Source of the DNA: Simplicispira metamorpha
Lineage (GTDB): Bacteria; Pseudomonadota; Gammaproteobacteria; Burkholderiales; Burkholderiaceae_C
Assembly (NCBI RefSeq): GCF_004341365.1
Contig: NZ_SLXH01000024.1
Location: 1-64,000 of the forward strand
Reading direction: 5' to 3'
DNA length: 64,000 nucleotides
Positions 34,615-44,949 of this stretch are shown piece after piece. Position 1 is the first letter of the stretch. The number at the start of each line of letters is the position of its first letter. The notes below the pieces were generated by a model, which saw only the letters and a list, made by a program, of their open reading frames with translations, was not told where the DNA came from and made no database searches. A program made the position numbers and the translations under genes.

Positions 34615-37600
34615 ATGCTTGATATGTTCTTTTCCAGCGGGATCGCCCGTCCCGCGCTGCTGTGGCAGCAGCACGACCCGCGCCTGGTGGCCTTGTCGGT
34701 GGTGTTGGCCATTCTGGCGTCCATGATGGCGCTGCACATGGCCGCGCTGGCGCGGCGGGCATCAGGCGCCCTGTACCGGCACCTGGCGCTGCTGACCGGC
34801 GCCATTGCCCTGGGCGGCGGCATCTGGGCCATGCACTTCATCGGCATGCTGGCGTTTGCGCTGTGCGCGCGCGGGCGCTTTGATCCGTGGATGACGCTGG
34901 TGTCGTTCGTGCCCGGGCTGGCGGCGTCGTGGGTGGCGCTGCACTTGCTGATGCGCCGCACGGTGGGGCCCTGGGTGCTGCTGGGCGGCGGCGTGCTGGT
35001 GGGCGGCGGCATTGGCGCCATGCACTACATCGGCATGGCCGCCTCCGAGCTGGCACCGATGATGCGCTACGACCCCGTGGGCTTTGCCACCTCCATCGTG
35101 GTGGCCGTGCTGCTGGCCACGCTGGCGCTGTGGGTGCGCTTTGGCCTGCAACGGCACATGCGCTGGCGGCCCTGGTGGGCCAGCGCACTGGCCGGTAGCG
35201 TGATGGGGCTGGCCATTGCCGGCATGCACTACATGGGCATGGACGCGCTGCGCTTTGTCGGGCCGATGGACATGGACTATTTTGATGGCAGCACCGAGCA
35301 CCGCACGCTGGCCCTGGCCGTGACAGCAGTCACGGTGTTTGCCGGGGCCCTGGTGCTGGCCATCAACGTGGGGCTGCGCTACCGCCAGCTGCTGCTCGAA
35401 GCCCAGCGCAACGAGTCACGCCTGCGCGCGGTGATGGACACCGCCCTGGATGGCATCGTGATGATTGACGCCCAGGGGCTGGTGCAGTCGTACAACGCGG
35501 CGGCGCAGCGCATTCTGGGCTGGTCGGCAGACGAGGTGCTGGGGCGCAACGTGAACATGCTCATGCCCGAGCCGCACCAGTCCGCACACGACGGCTACCT
35601 GAACCACCACCTGGGCACGGGCGAGGAGCGCATCATCGGCACCGGGCGCGAGGTCGAGGTGCGGCGCAAAGACGGCACGCTGGTGCCCGTACACCTGGCC
35701 GTGGGCCGGGTGCAATGGCCCGGCAAGCCGGTGTTTGTCGGCTTTCTGACCGACATCCGCCAGCGCCTCGACATGGAAACGTCGCTGCGCCGCAGCGAAG
35801 AGCAGTTTCGCTCGCTCATCGGCAACATCCCGGGCGTGACGTTCCGCTGCCGGCTGGACCAGGACTGGTCGATGCTGTTTGTCAGCGACTCGGTAGAGCA
35901 GCTCACGGGCTGGACGGCCCCCGACTTCCTGGCCCAGCGCACCTCGTTTGCGCAGCTCACCCACCCCGACGATGTACCGCGCCTGTGGCACGAGATCACG
36001 CAAGCGGCGCAGCAGCAACGCGCCTACCAGATCGAATACCGCCTGCGCCACCGCGACGGACGCACGCGCTGGGTGTCTGAAACCGGGCGCAGCGTGTCCG
36101 ATGGAAACGGCCAGGTGCAGTGGATAGACGGCGTGATCGTGGACACCACCGACTTCAAGGCCCGCAGTGCCGAGTTTGAAGGCACGGTCCACGCCATCAA
36201 CCGCGCGCTGGCCGTGGCCGAGTACGACCTGCAAGGCCGGTTGCTCTACGCCAACCAGAACTTCTTGCAGCTCATGGGCTACACGCTGGACGAGGTGCTG
36301 GGCCAAAGCCACCGCATGTTCTGCCCACCCGAGTATGTGCAAGACCCCGCCTACGCCCAGTTGTGGGAGCGCCTGGGGCGCGGCGAACTCGACGCGGGCG
36401 AGTACCTGCGCCTGGGCAAGGACGGGCACGAGGTGTGGATACAGGCCACCTACAACCCGATTTTTGATGCGGACTGCAAGCCATTCAAGATCGTCAAATT
36501 TGCCACCGACCTGAGCCAGCGCCGCGCCATGGAACAAGAGCTGCGCAGCGCCAAAGAGCGCGCCGAACTGGCAGCGGCCGCACGCAGCATGTTCCTGGCC
36601 AACATGAGCCATGAAATCCGCACGCCCATGAACGCCATCATCGGCTTCACCGAGGCACTGCTGGACTCGCCGCTGGACAGCACCCAGCGCCGCCACCTGG
36701 GCACCGTACACCATGCCGCGCGCTCCATGCTGCGCCTGCTCAACGACATTCTGGACACCGCCAAGCTGGAAAAAGGCGCCGTGGAGCTGGAGGCAGAAGA
36801 CTTCTCGCTGCGCACGCTGTGCGAGCAGATTCTGGCCTCGCTGCGCATCACCGCCACCAAGAAAGGACTGGCGCTGGTGCTGGAGTACCCGCCATCCGAG
36901 CCCGACTACTTTTGCGGCGATGCACTGCGCTTGCAGCAGATTCTGGTCAACCTGCTGGGCAACGCCATCAAGTTCACCGAAACCGGCACCGTCACGCTGC
37001 GCGTGGCCTACGCCCAAGACCAGCTGGCGCTGGAGGTGCAGGACACCGGCATCGGCATCGCCCCCGAACAGCTGGCGCGCATCTTCGACCCCTTTGCGCA
37101 GGCCGATGCCTCCACCACGCGCCGCTTTGGCGGCACGGGCCTGGGCACCACCATCTCGCGCCAGCTCACCGAGCTGATGCAAGGCCACATCGCGGTGCAA
37201 AGCACGCCGGGCGTGGGCAGCACCTTCAGCGTGCGGCTGCCGCTGCCGCTGGGCCAGGCCGTGCAGGCGCCAGCGCACCCACAGGTGGGCACCCTGCCGC
37301 CCCTGCGGGTGCTGGCCGTGGATGACGTGGCCAACAACCTGGAGCTGCTGCAACTGACGCTGGCACGCGGCAACCACCAGATCACGCTGGCGCACGGCGG
37401 CGAGGAGGCGGTAGCGCAATTCGTGCGCGCCCCGTTTGACCTGGTGCTGATGGACTTGCAAATGCCCGGCATGGACGGGCTGGAGGCCACACGCCGCATC
37501 CGCTCCTTTGAGCAAGACCGGCAGCGCAAGCCCGTGCCCATCATTGCCCTGTCGGCCAGCGTGCTGGAGCAAGACCGCCGCGACGCCCTGGCCGCTGGCA

Positions 37601-38331
37601 TGGACGGCTTTGCTGGCAAGCCGCTGGAGCCCGCACGCCTGCACGCCGAGATGGCCCGGGTGCTGGACATCCGCCTCGATGCCACACCGGCGCCCACCCT
37701 GGCCCTGCCCACAGCGCACAGCGCCGAGGCCGCCATCGACTGGGAACGCGGCGTGCGCCTGTGGACGCGGCTGGATTTGCTGTGCAACGCCATTGAGCGC
37801 TTTTTGCACGACAGCCAGAGCGTGCCCGCAGCGCTGCAACAGTACCTGCAAGCAGGCGATTGGGAGGGCCTGCGGGCCGCCGCGCACCGCCTGCGCGGCG
37901 CCGCCGGCAACCTGGCCCTGGACCCGCTGCACACCCTGGCCACGCAACTGGAAGACGCCGCCCGCACCGGCCACGCCGACACCATCGCCCCCCTGGTCGA
38001 TGCCCTGCCCGCCGTGCTGGGCAGCACCCAGCAAGCGGCGCAGGCCTGCCGCATCTGCGGCGCCCCCCCGGCCGCACAGGCACCCGTCCACCTGCCCGTG
38101 GCAGCGCAGCCACTGGCGCAGGCCCACCAGGCGCTGGAGCAACTGGCGCAGGCCCTGCAACGGGGCGAATTGCCCGAAGCCCCGCTGCAAGCCCTGGCCG
38201 AACTGCTTCCCGCCCTGGCCCTGGAGCCTTTGCAGCAGGCCATCGATGCCTTTGATTTCAACCAGGCACAACGCTGCCTGCACACCCTGCGGGCACAGTT
38301 GGCGCCCGCCCCCGAGGAAGCCGCCCCATGA
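34615..38331 (+). CDS. Hybrid sensor histidine kinase with MHYT domain (MHYT-PAS3-HisKA-HATPase-REC-Hpt)
   Basis: A 1238-residue membrane kinase. The N-terminal seven-TM region carries MHFIGM, MHYIGM and MHYMGM, the repeated MHYT motifs proposed to sense O2, CO or NO via metal. Three PAS domains follow (about 265-380, 395-510, 525-640), then HisKA with H666 (MSHEIRTP), HATPase, a receiver domain with D947 and a C-terminal Hpt domain with H1091 ([10 protein letters not shown]). Phosphate should relay H666-D947-H1091 and on to the HD-GYP regulator, whose gene overlaps by ATGA. ATG 34615 has no obvious Shine-Dalgarno; ATG 34624 is an alternative. Confidence 0.9.
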   Translation: MLDMFFSSGIARPALLWQQHDPRLVALSVVLAILASMMALHMAALARRASGALYRHLALLTGAIALGGGIWAMHFIGMLAFALCARGRFDPWMTLVSFVPGLAASWVALHLLMRRTVGPWVLLGGGVLVGGGIGAMHYIGMAASELAPMMRYDPVGFATSIVVAVLLATLALWVRFGLQRHMRWRPWWASALAGSVMGLAIAGMHYMGMDALRFVGPMDMDYFDGSTEHRTLALAVTAVTVFAGALVLAINVGLRYRQLLLEAQRNESRLRAVMDTALDGIVMIDAQGLVQSYNAAAQRILGWSADEVLGRNVNMLMPEPHQSAHDGYLNHHLGTGEERIIGTGREVEVRRKDGTLVPVHLAVGRVQWPGKPVFVGFLTDIRQRLDMETSLRRSEEQFRSLIGNIPGVTFRCRLDQDWSMLFVSDSVEQLTGWTAPDFLAQRTSFAQLTHPDDVPRLWHEITQAAQQQRAYQIEYRLRHRDGRTRWVSETGRSVSDGNGQVQWIDGVIVDTTDFKARSAEFEGTVHAINRALAVAEYDLQGRLLYANQNFLQLMGYTLDEVLGQSHRMFCPPEYVQDPAYAQLWERLGRGELDAGEYLRLGKDGHEVWIQATYNPIFDADCKPFKIVKFATDLSQRRAMEQELRSAKERAELAAAARSMFLANMSHEIRTPMNAIIGFTEALLDSPLDSTQRRHLGTVHHAARSMLRLLNDILDTAKLEKGAVELEAEDFSLRTLCEQILASLRITATKKGLALVLEYPPSEPDYFCGDALRLQQILVNLLGNAIKFTETGTVTLRVAYAQDQLALEVQDTGIGIAPEQLARIFDPFAQADASTTRRFGGTGLGTTISRQLTELMQGHIAVQSTPGVGSTFSVRLPLPLGQAVQAPAHPQVGTLPPLRVLAVDDVANNLELLQLTLARGNHQITLAHGGEEAVAQFVRAPFDLVLMDLQMPGMDGLEATRRIRSFEQDRQRKPVPIIALSASVLEQDRRDALAAGMDGFAGKPLEPARLHAEMARVLDIRLDATPAPTLALPTAHSAEAAIDWERGVRLWTRLDLLCNAIERFLHDSQSVPAALQQYLQAGDWEGLRAAAHRLRGAAGNLALDPLHTLATQLEDAARTGHADTIAPLVDALPAVLGSTQQAAQACRICGAPPAAQAPVHLPVAAQPLAQAHQALEQLAQALQRGELPEAPLQALAELLPALALEPLQQAIDAFDFNQAQRCLHTLRAQLAPAPEEAAP

Positions 38332-39320
38332 CCCCCACCGAAGACCACCGCCCGCGCCTGCTGCTGGTGGACGACGAGCCCACCAACCTCCAGGTGCTGC
38401 GCCACATCCTGCAATCCGACTACCGGCTGCTGTTTGCCACCGACGGCCAGCGCGCCATCGAAATCGCCCAGCAGCAGCGCCCCGACCTGGTGCTGCTGGA
38501 CATCATGATGCCCCGGATGGACGGCTACGCCGTGTGCCACGCGCTCAAGCAGGATGCGCGCACAGCGCCCATCCCGGTGCTGTTCATCAGCGCACTGACC
38601 GACCACGACGACGAGGCCCGGGGCCTGGACGCCGGGGCCGTGGACTACATCACCAAGCCCGTCAGCGCCGCTGTGGTGCGCGCGCGCGTGCGCATCCACC
38701 TGTCGCTGGTGCGCCTGGACGAGCTGCGCGAAACGCGCCTGCAAATCGTGCAGCGCCTGGGGCGCGCTGCCGAGTACAAAGACAACGAAACCGGCATGCA
38801 CGTCATCCGCATGAGCCACTTTGCCCACCGCCTGGCACTGGCGGCAGGCTGCAGCCCGGCCTGGGCCGAAGACCTGCTCAACGCCGCGCCCATGCACGAC
38901 GTGGGCAAGATCGGCATCCCCGACGCCATCTTGCGCAAGCCCGGAAAACTCGATGCCCAGGAGTGGGAAGTGATGCGCCGCCACCCCGCCATGGGCGCAG
39001 AAATCATCGGCCAGCACCCCGGCGGACTGCTGCAAATGGCCCACGCCATCGCCCTGCAACACCACGAAAAATGGGACGGCAGCGGCTACCCGCACGGCCT
39101 GGCGGGCGAGGCCATCTCGCTGGAGGCGCGCCTGGTGGCCATTGCCGACGTGTTCGACGCCCTCACCGCCGAGCGCCCCTACAAAAAAGCCTGGCCCGTG
39201 GCCGACGCCGTAGCCCACATCCAGGCCCAGGCAGGCCAGCACTTTGACCCGGCCCTGGTCATGCTGCTGGAGCCGCTGCTGCCCGAGCTGCTGGAAATCC
39301 GGGCACGCTGGGCCGACTGA
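38328..39320 (+). CDS. Response regulator with HD-GYP domain (c-di-GMP phosphodiesterase)
   Basis: A 330-residue protein: receiver domain (D15-D16, phospho-acceptor D58 in LLDIMMPRMDG, conserved K in ITKPVS) and an HD-GYP domain with H190/D191 in MHDVGKIGIPD and HHEKWDGSGYP later. HD-GYP proteins hydrolyse c-di-GMP, generally to GMP. All core HD-GYP residues that I can check are present. Its ATGA overlap with the hybrid kinase makes it the direct output: environmental signal to c-di-GMP breakdown, without a DNA-binding step. Confidence 0.9.
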   Translation: MTPTEDHRPRLLLVDDEPTNLQVLRHILQSDYRLLFATDGQRAIEIAQQQRPDLVLLDIMMPRMDGYAVCHALKQDARTAPIPVLFISALTDHDDEARGLDAGAVDYITKPVSAAVVRARVRIHLSLVRLDELRETRLQIVQRLGRAAEYKDNETGMHVIRMSHFAHRLALAAGCSPAWAEDLLNAAPMHDVGKIGIPDAILRKPGKLDAQEWEVMRRHPAMGAEIIGQHPGGLLQMAHAIALQHHEKWDGSGYPHGLAGEAISLEARLVAIADVFDALTAERPYKKAWPVADAVAHIQAQAGQHFDPALVMLLEPLLPELLEIRARWAD

Positions 39321-39349
39321 GTCGCCATTGCGGCAAGAGAGCAAGCACA

Positions 39350-40213
39350 GTGCCAACCACCAACGCCAACCAACATCCCCATCGCCGCCGCGCCTGGCTG
39401 GCGGGCGCCGTGCTGGCTGCCTGCCTGGGCGGGTGCGGTGATCCGTATGCGCACAAATTGCCCGCCGATGGGCGCCTGGGCGCAGGCGAAGCAGAAAAAA
39501 TCGCCCGGGCACTCACCGGCCCCGACCAGGAGCGCTTCCAGCGCTGGGCACACAGAATGCTGCGCCAGGAGCACTACGGCGGCGAGCCCTCGGCGGGCAC
39601 CGTCCAGCACGCCCTGCGCAACCAGACCGAGTTTGAACTGCAACAGCAGCAAGCCCAGGCCGAAGCAGCCGCCCGCCAGGCCCAGGCCGAGGAACAAGCC
39701 CGGCAGCAAGCGCAGGCCCAGCGCGAACAGCAGGCCGCGCTGGAGCAGTTGCACAGCAGCCGCGCCGCCGTCCATGCACGGCTGCTGCAACACATCTCGG
39801 CACGCACGCTGCACCACGAGTTCAAGCCCGTCGTCAGCGCCCAGGGCGAGGTCTTTGCGCACCAGTGGGTGATTTCCGTGGCGCTGGGCAACCCGTCGGC
39901 CAAGCGCCTGGTCAGCGCATCGGGCTGGCTGCAAATGGCCGACACCCAAGGCCGCGCGCTGGGCGCCCTCCCCCTGCACATCGACACCCCGGTGTTGCCA
40001 GGCAAATCCCTGGAGCACACCGCCGTCATCGACCACCAGCGCAACCACCCCCTGCACGCGGCCATGGCCCAGGCCGACGCCTTGCAGGTGCAATGGGTGC
40101 TGGAGTCGGTCGCCTTTGCCGACGGCACGGTGCTGAGCGCCAGCAGCCTGCCTGCACCGCCTGCACTGCCCGGCGCCAGCGCCGCAGCCAGTGCCACCCC
40201 AGCCCCGCCATAA
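39350..40213 (+). CDS. Lipoprotein with coiled-coil region, unknown function
   Basis: A 287-residue protein starting at GTG 39350. An arginine-rich n-region and hydrophobic core lead to lipobox-like LAAC (22-25) or LGGC (26-29), so it is probably a lipoprotein. A glutamine/alanine-rich helix (about 95-130) is likely coiled-coil, followed by a beta-rich domain with HEFKPVVSAQGEVFAHQW. I do not recognise a family. It lies between the HD-GYP gene and the FAD oxidase gene on the same strand. Confidence 0.65.
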   Translation: MPTTNANQHPHRRRAWLAGAVLAACLGGCGDPYAHKLPADGRLGAGEAEKIARALTGPDQERFQRWAHRMLRQEHYGGEPSAGTVQHALRNQTEFELQQQQAQAEAAARQAQAEEQARQQAQAQREQQAALEQLHSSRAAVHARLLQHISARTLHHEFKPVVSAQGEVFAHQWVISVALGNPSAKRLVSASGWLQMADTQGRALGALPLHIDTPVLPGKSLEHTAVIDHQRNHPLHAAMAQADALQVQWVLESVAFADGTVLSASSLPAPPALPGASAAASATPAPP

Positions 40214-40261
40214 GGCGACCTCGCCCCCTGCCGCACCGGCACCGAACACATCCCAACCGAC

Positions 40262-41965
40262 ATGCACCGCCGCCAGTTCTTGGCCCGCACCACCGCCAGC
40301 GCCGCCAGCGCCACCAGCGCCCTGCTGGCCGCCTGCGACAGCGCGCCGCCCGCCCTCAGCGGCGGCTTTGCCGGGGTGGACATGGCGCGCGGCCACGCCC
40401 TGCGCGACCTGCTGGCCAGCGGCCGCCTGCCCGAGCCCGCGCGCATCCACCGCACCCAGGTGGTGATTGCCGGGGGCGGCGTGGCCGGGCTGGCCGCCGC
40501 GCGCTCGCTGCGCCTGGCGGGGGTGGAGGACTTTGCCCTGCTGGAGCTGGAAGACAGCGCCGGGGGCAACAGCCGGGGCACCCAGGTGCAAGGCCTGGCC
40601 TGCCCGCTGGGCGCGCACTACCTGCCCCTGCCCGGCCCCGACGCCACCGAGGTGCAAGACCTGCTTGAAGAACTGGGCCTGCGCCAGCGCGTGGCCGGGC
40701 GCTGGCAGTACGACGAGCGCCACCTGTGCCACAGCCCGCAGGAGCGCTTTTTCTTTCACGGCGAATGGCAAGAAGGCCTGCTGCCCGTGCAGGGCGTGGG
40801 CAGCGCCACGCTGGCGCAGTACCAGCGCTTTGCCGATGCCGTACAGGCGCACAGCCAGCAGGCGCGCTTTGCCATGCCCGCGCTCAAAACATGGAAGCCA
40901 AATCAGTCCCTAGCGCCCGCCCACCAAGCGCTGGACGCTATTACTTTTGAAGCATGGCTGGCCCAGCAAGGACTGCATGATCCGCACCTGCGCTGGTATT
41001 TGGACTACTGCTGCCGCGACGACTACGGCGCAGGCTGCGCGCGCGTATCGGCCTGGGCGGGCATCCACTACTTTGCCAGCCGCCACGGTTTTCAGGCGCC
41101 GGGCAGCGCCGCCGCAGCCGAGCGCGACAGCGGCGTGCTGACCTGGCCCGAGGGCAACGGCTGGATCACCCAGCGCCTGGCCGCGCCGCTGCGCCAGGGC
41201 GGCCAGCTGCACACCGCCACCAGCGTGCTGCGCATTGCCGAGCACGCGCGCGGCGTGCAGGTCGATGCCTTCGACCACGCCACGCAGACCGTGCAGCGCT
41301 GGCAGGCGCAGCGCTGCATCGTGGCGCTGCCGGTGTTCATGGCGGCGCGGGTGGTACAGGCGCCGCCCGCTTTTGTGCAACAGGCCGCACAGCGCCTGCA
41401 CTGGGCGCCGTGGCTGGTGGCCAACATCCACCTGAGCCACCCGCTGCAAGACCGCCCCGGCGCCGCCCCCGCCTGGGACAACGTGCTGTACCAGGACGCC
41501 ACCCCCGGCGGCCTGGGCTACGTCGATGCCAGCCACCAGCGGCTCGACGCCCGTGCCGCCGGGGCCGCACCCACCGTGCTCACCTATTACCAGGCGCTGG
41601 GCGAGCTGCCCGGCGCCCGCGCGGCCCTGGCCCAGCAGCCCTGGACGCACTGGGCCGATGCCATCGTGCACGCCCTGTCGGCGCCGCACCCGGATTTGCG
41701 CGCGCGCGCCACGCACATCGCCATCACCCGCCACGGCCACGCCATGGCCACGCCGGTGCCGGGCACGCAGCAGTTTTTAAGCCAAATTGCCCTGCAACGC
41801 CCGCCAGATAAGCGATACCAGCTATCAAATGGAGAGCAAATGGCCGTACTGCCCAGCCCCGCCACGGCGCGCCTGGCGTTTGCGCACGCCGACTGGTCGG
41901 GCTACTCGGTGTTCGAAGAAGCCTTCACGCGCGGCCACCACGCAGCGCTGGCGCACGCGCGCTGA
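40262..41965 (+). CDS. FAD-dependent amine-oxidase-like protein, Tat-exported
   Basis: A 567-residue flavoprotein. The N-terminus (RRQFLARTTASAA...LLAAC) is a twin-arginine signal with a lipobox-like cysteine at 25. The Rossmann GGGVAG (71-76) and following ELEDSAGG are the FAD-binding parts seen in amine oxidases/phytoene-desaturase-like proteins. In related genomes such a gene accompanies the spermidine-synthase-like gene, suggesting it acts on the polyamine product in the periplasm (inference). Two interspersed repeat copies (40889-40954 and 41774-41840) are read through in frame. It overlaps a possible upstream start of the next gene (TGATG). Confidence 0.8.
   Translation: MHRRQFLARTTASAASATSALLAACDSAPPALSGGFAGVDMARGHALRDLLASGRLPEPARIHRTQVVIAGGGVAGLAAARSLRLAGVEDFALLELEDSAGGNSRGTQVQGLACPLGAHYLPLPGPDATEVQDLLEELGLRQRVAGRWQYDERHLCHSPQERFFFHGEWQEGLLPVQGVGSATLAQYQRFADAVQAHSQQARFAMPALKTWKPNQSLAPAHQALDAITFEAWLAQQGLHDPHLRWYLDYCCRDDYGAGCARVSAWAGIHYFASRHGFQAPGSAAAAERDSGVLTWPEGNGWITQRLAAPLRQGGQLHTATSVLRIAEHARGVQVDAFDHATQTVQRWQAQRCIVALPVFMAARVVQAPPAFVQQAAQRLHWAPWLVANIHLSHPLQDRPGAAPAWDNVLYQDATPGGLGYVDASHQRLDARAAGAAPTVLTYYQALGELPGARAALAQQPWTHWADAIVHALSAPHPDLRARATHIAITRHGHAMATPVPGTQQFLSQIALQRPPDKRYQLSNGEQMAVLPSPATARLAFAHADWSGYSVFEEAFTRGHHAALAHAR
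40889..40954 (-). repeat. Interspersed repeat, copy 7, inside the amine-oxidase-like gene
   Basis: In minus orientation CTTCAAAAGTAATAGCGTCC, then AGCGCTTGGTGGGCGGGCGCTAGGGACTGATTT. The forward frame through it encodes a stretch with PNQSLAPAHQALDAITFE. Confidence 0.6.
41774..41840 (-). repeat. Interspersed repeat, copy 8, inside the amine-oxidase-like gene
   Basis: In minus orientation CTCTCCATTTGATAGCTGGT, then ATCGCTTATCTGGCGGGCGTTGCAGGGCAATTTGG. The forward frame encodes a stretch with RPPDKRYQLSNGEQ. Confidence 0.65.
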
Positions 41966-42045
41966 TGCCGCCGCGCCCGCCCACCGCCACCCCCATATCC
42001 ACCCCCATATCCACCTCCACTTCCCCCCACCGACGCCACCACCCC

Positions 42046-43896
42046 ATGCACACCCCACCGCCCACCTCCGATGGCCTCCCTCCCTCTGACGACGCCGCGC
42101 CCGGGCCGGGTCTGCCGCCGGGCACCCGCCGCTGCATCGTGCTGCTGGGGCTGCTGCAAGGCGCGCTGTGGTACGGGGCGCACCAGGCCCATTCCCGGGG
42201 CTGGGGGCCTTGGGCACAGCTGGGCGTGTATGGCGCGTGGGTGGCATGGGTGCTGGCCCTGCCTACGGTGGTGGCACTGAGTGTGGTGCACCTGCGCGAT
42301 GCGCTGTTCTGGCGCGGCACCGGGGCCTTAGCGGCGCTGGTGCTGGCCCTGGCGGCCTGGGCGGGCTGGAACGCCACCGGGGCGCCGGGCACGGCGTCCA
42401 GCGTCTGGGCGCCTTTGGGGCTGGCGCTGGGCCTGCTGCTGTTGGTGGCCCTGCCGTGGTGGCAGTGCCGATTGCAGCACCGGCGCTGGCATGCGCCCTA
42501 CCCCGATCTGTTTGCATACGCCTGGCACAACGCGCTGGCACTGGCGCTGGCAGCCTTGTTCACCGGGCTGTGCTGGGGCGTGCTGGGGCTGTGGGCGGGG
42601 CTGTTCACGCTGGTCAAGGTGCCGCTGTTTGCCGACCTGTTTGCACAGCCCTCCTTCATCGCGCTGGCCAGCGGCACCATGGCGGGCGTGGGCGTGCTGA
42701 TAGGCCGCACCCAGCAGCGCGCCGTGCAAACCGCCCGCCAAAGCCTGCTGGCGCTGTGCCAAGCCCTGTTGCCGCTGCTGGCGGTGGCCGTGGTGCTGTT
42801 TGTGCTGAGCCTGCCGTTCACCGGCCTGCAACCGCTGTGGCAAACGCGCAAAGCGGCCGCCGTGCTGCTGGGCGTGCTGGCGCTGCAAGTGGTGTTCGTC
42901 AACGCGGTGTACCAAGATGGCCGCCACGCCAGGGCCGCCACCCGCAGCAGCGGCCCCTACCCACCGCTGCTGCGCCGTCTGGTGGAGGCCAGCTTGCTGT
43001 CCATGCCGGTGCTGGCCGGGCTGGCACTGACGGCGCTGGGCCTGCGCATCAACCAATACGGCTGGACGACCGACCGCCTGTGGGCACTGTGGCTGGCACT
43101 GGTGCTGAGCGCCTACGCTGGCGGCTACGCACTGGCCGTGCTGCGCCCGCGCAGCGCCTGGCTGGAGCGGCTGGAGCCGGTCAACCGCTACACCTCCTGG
43201 TTGGTGATGGCGCTGGCGGTGCTGGTACACACGCCGCTGCTGGACCCGTTCCGCATCGCCGCGCACAGCCAGACCGAACGCCTGCGCGCCGCATCCGCCC
43301 CCGCCCCGGAGGCCGATCTGGTGGCGCTGCGCTTTGACCATGGCCGCCACGGCCACGCCGCCTTGCAATCGTTGCAGGACGCGCCCGCGTACCAGAGCGC
43401 CCCAGCCCAGCGCCTGCTGCAAGGCGTGCTGGCACGGCCCCAGCGCTGGCAGCACCAGCCCAGCACCGAGGCGCTGCGCAGCGGCGCCGTCACCACCGCC
43501 GCCCAGGCCCAGCGCCTGATTACGCCCGCCAGCGGCCACCCGCTGCCCGATGCCGACTGGTGGCAAGCCCTGCTGGCACAGCACCTGCGCGGCATGGAAT
43601 GCCTGCAAAGCGGCGCCGATTGCGTGGTGCTGCAAGCCGACCTGGACGGCGACGGCCAGCCCGAGCAGGTGCTGTGCGAGCTATCGGCCCGCTGGGGCAC
43701 GCCCTGCACGCTCTCCACCCGCCAGGACGGGCGCTGGCAACACGCCGGGCAAGTGGACTGGCAAACCCGCAGCACCGACACGCAGGCACTGCACCAACAC
43801 CTGCGCGCAGGCCAGTTGCAGGCACAGCAGCCACGCTGGCAAGAGCTGCAAGTGCAGGGGCAGCGTGGCCGCATCCGTGCCGACCCAAGCGACTGA
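42046..43896 (+). CDS. DUF4153 membrane protein
   Basis: A 616-residue protein with about 10-12 hydrophobic segments up to residue 410 and a soluble C-terminal region of about 200 residues containing DLDGDGQPEQVLCEL, a calcium-loop-like stretch. The TM part matches DUF4153. ATG 42046 is used because the upstream sequence is low complexity (two tandem ACCCCCATATCC units near 41988-42011). However, ATG 41965 overlaps the oxidase stop (TGATG) and would give a coupled, 27-residue longer form. Function unknown. Confidence 0.75.
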   Translation: MHTPPPTSDGLPPSDDAAPGPGLPPGTRRCIVLLGLLQGALWYGAHQAHSRGWGPWAQLGVYGAWVAWVLALPTVVALSVVHLRDALFWRGTGALAALVLALAAWAGWNATGAPGTASSVWAPLGLALGLLLLVALPWWQCRLQHRRWHAPYPDLFAYAWHNALALALAALFTGLCWGVLGLWAGLFTLVKVPLFADLFAQPSFIALASGTMAGVGVLIGRTQQRAVQTARQSLLALCQALLPLLAVAVVLFVLSLPFTGLQPLWQTRKAAAVLLGVLALQVVFVNAVYQDGRHARAATRSSGPYPPLLRRLVEASLLSMPVLAGLALTALGLRINQYGWTTDRLWALWLALVLSAYAGGYALAVLRPRSAWLERLEPVNRYTSWLVMALAVLVHTPLLDPFRIAAHSQTERLRAASAPAPEADLVALRFDHGRHGHAALQSLQDAPAYQSAPAQRLLQGVLARPQRWQHQPSTEALRSGAVTTAAQAQRLITPASGHPLPDADWWQALLAQHLRGMECLQSGADCVVLQADLDGDGQPEQVLCELSARWGTPCTLSTRQDGRWQHAGQVDWQTRSTDTQALHQHLRAGQLQAQQPRWQELQVQGQRGRIRADPSD

Positions 43897-44207
43897 GCCC
43901 GCAGGCCAGCGCAGCGCACCGTCACGCAGGCGTCATGGTGGGTGGGCAAGCTACGCGGCTTGTGTTGTCTTGTTTGAACTTTGAGCTTGCCATGACCCGC
44001 CCTTGCCCCCAGCACCTGCACCGCGTCACCACCTTGCTGCGCGTCACCGCCCACGCCTGGGCCTTGCCCGCCCGCACGGCCCATCCTGCCGCCGCACAGC
44101 GCCCTGCCTGAGCACCTCCCCTCCCGCGCGGCCACGGCCACGCCTGTCCAGCAGGCCGCACGGGTGCGGCCCCGGCGGGGGCGCCGGTGTACTACCATCG
44201 CGCCCCC
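43897..44207. other. Intergenic region (311 bp)
   Basis: Between the DUF4153 and acetyltransferase genes. An A/T-richer patch (about 43955-43990) could hold a promoter. An inverted repeat GGCCGCAC/GTGCGGCC (44154-44171) has a tiny loop and no T run. A 39-codon frame (43992-44111) has no supporting signal. Nothing else is recognisable. Confidence 0.5.
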
Positions 44208-44810
44208 ATGCACCCTTCTGATCTGGCTGACGGCCCCGCGCAGGCCACCCCGACAACGCCGCCCGGCGCCCCCCTGAACCTGCCCGGCGCCCAGCTGCGC
44301 GCCCTGGCCCCCGCTGATCTGCCCGGCTTGCTGGCCGTGCAGCGCGCCTGCTACGGCGAGGACTTTGTGGAAAGCGCCGACGTGTTCACACGGCGCCTGG
44401 CCAGCCCGGCCAACTGCTCACTGGTGCTGGTGCAGGCGGGCCAGGTCTGCGCCTACCTGGCGGCCTACCATTCCGTGCGCGGCAAGGTCACGCCCCTGCA
44501 CGGCGACTTTGAGGCCACGCCCCACCCCGACACCCTGTACCTGCACGACATGGCCGTGCTGCCCGCTCTGGCCGGGCGCGGGCTGGCCAGGGTGCTGCTG
44601 CAATCGCTGTGGCAACACGCCAACGCGCAGGGGTTGCAGCACGCGGCGCTGGTGTCGGTGCAAGGCTCGCAGGGTTACTGGGAGCGCCACGGTTTTGCCC
44701 TGTGCAGCCCACACGGCGACGCCCAGCGCCAGCACCTGGCTAGCTATGGCACAGCGGCGGTGTACATGCGCAAACCGCTGGCAGTGCCCGCAGCCGGGCC
44801 GCAGCCCTGA
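44208..44810 (+). CDS. GNAT-family N-acetyltransferase
   Basis: A 200-residue protein. After about 35 low-complexity residues comes a GNAT domain: LRALAPADLPGLLAVQRACYG, then LYLHDMAVLPALAGRGLARVLL, where the A-x-R-G-x-A-type acetyl-CoA pyrophosphate loop (GRGLAR) is clear, and QGSQGYWERHGF as the usual C-terminal strand-helix. Substrate is unknown. ATG 44208 is used; the upstream frame from 44187 would add seven residues. Confidence 0.8.
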   Translation: MHPSDLADGPAQATPTTPPGAPLNLPGAQLRALAPADLPGLLAVQRACYGEDFVESADVFTRRLASPANCSLVLVQAGQVCAYLAAYHSVRGKVTPLHGDFEATPHPDTLYLHDMAVLPALAGRGLARVLLQSLWQHANAQGLQHAALVSVQGSQGYWERHGFALCSPHGDAQRQHLASYGTAAVYMRKPLAVPAAGPQP

Positions 44811-44949
44811 GCCCCCCCTCCAAGGCCATTAAGCTGGCCTTCATGCAGGCTTTCTAGAGTGGCACTGGCCCGCCGCGCTGCACCCCAGTGCGCCGGGCTA
44901 CCGTGCCCTGCCAAGGGTTTGTACAGCCCCCTGAGAAAGCCATCTGAAT

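Noticed and set aside
35416-39512. Long minus-strand frames opposite the hybrid kinase and HD-GYP genes
   Set aside because: Shadow frames of two well-supported genes; low-complexity translations.
41985-42012. Tandem ACCCCCATATCC units
   Set aside because: Only two units; a small local duplication, no array.
43992-44111. 39-codon frame in the gap before the acetyltransferase
   Set aside because: No Shine-Dalgarno, no overlap with a neighbour, low-complexity translation.
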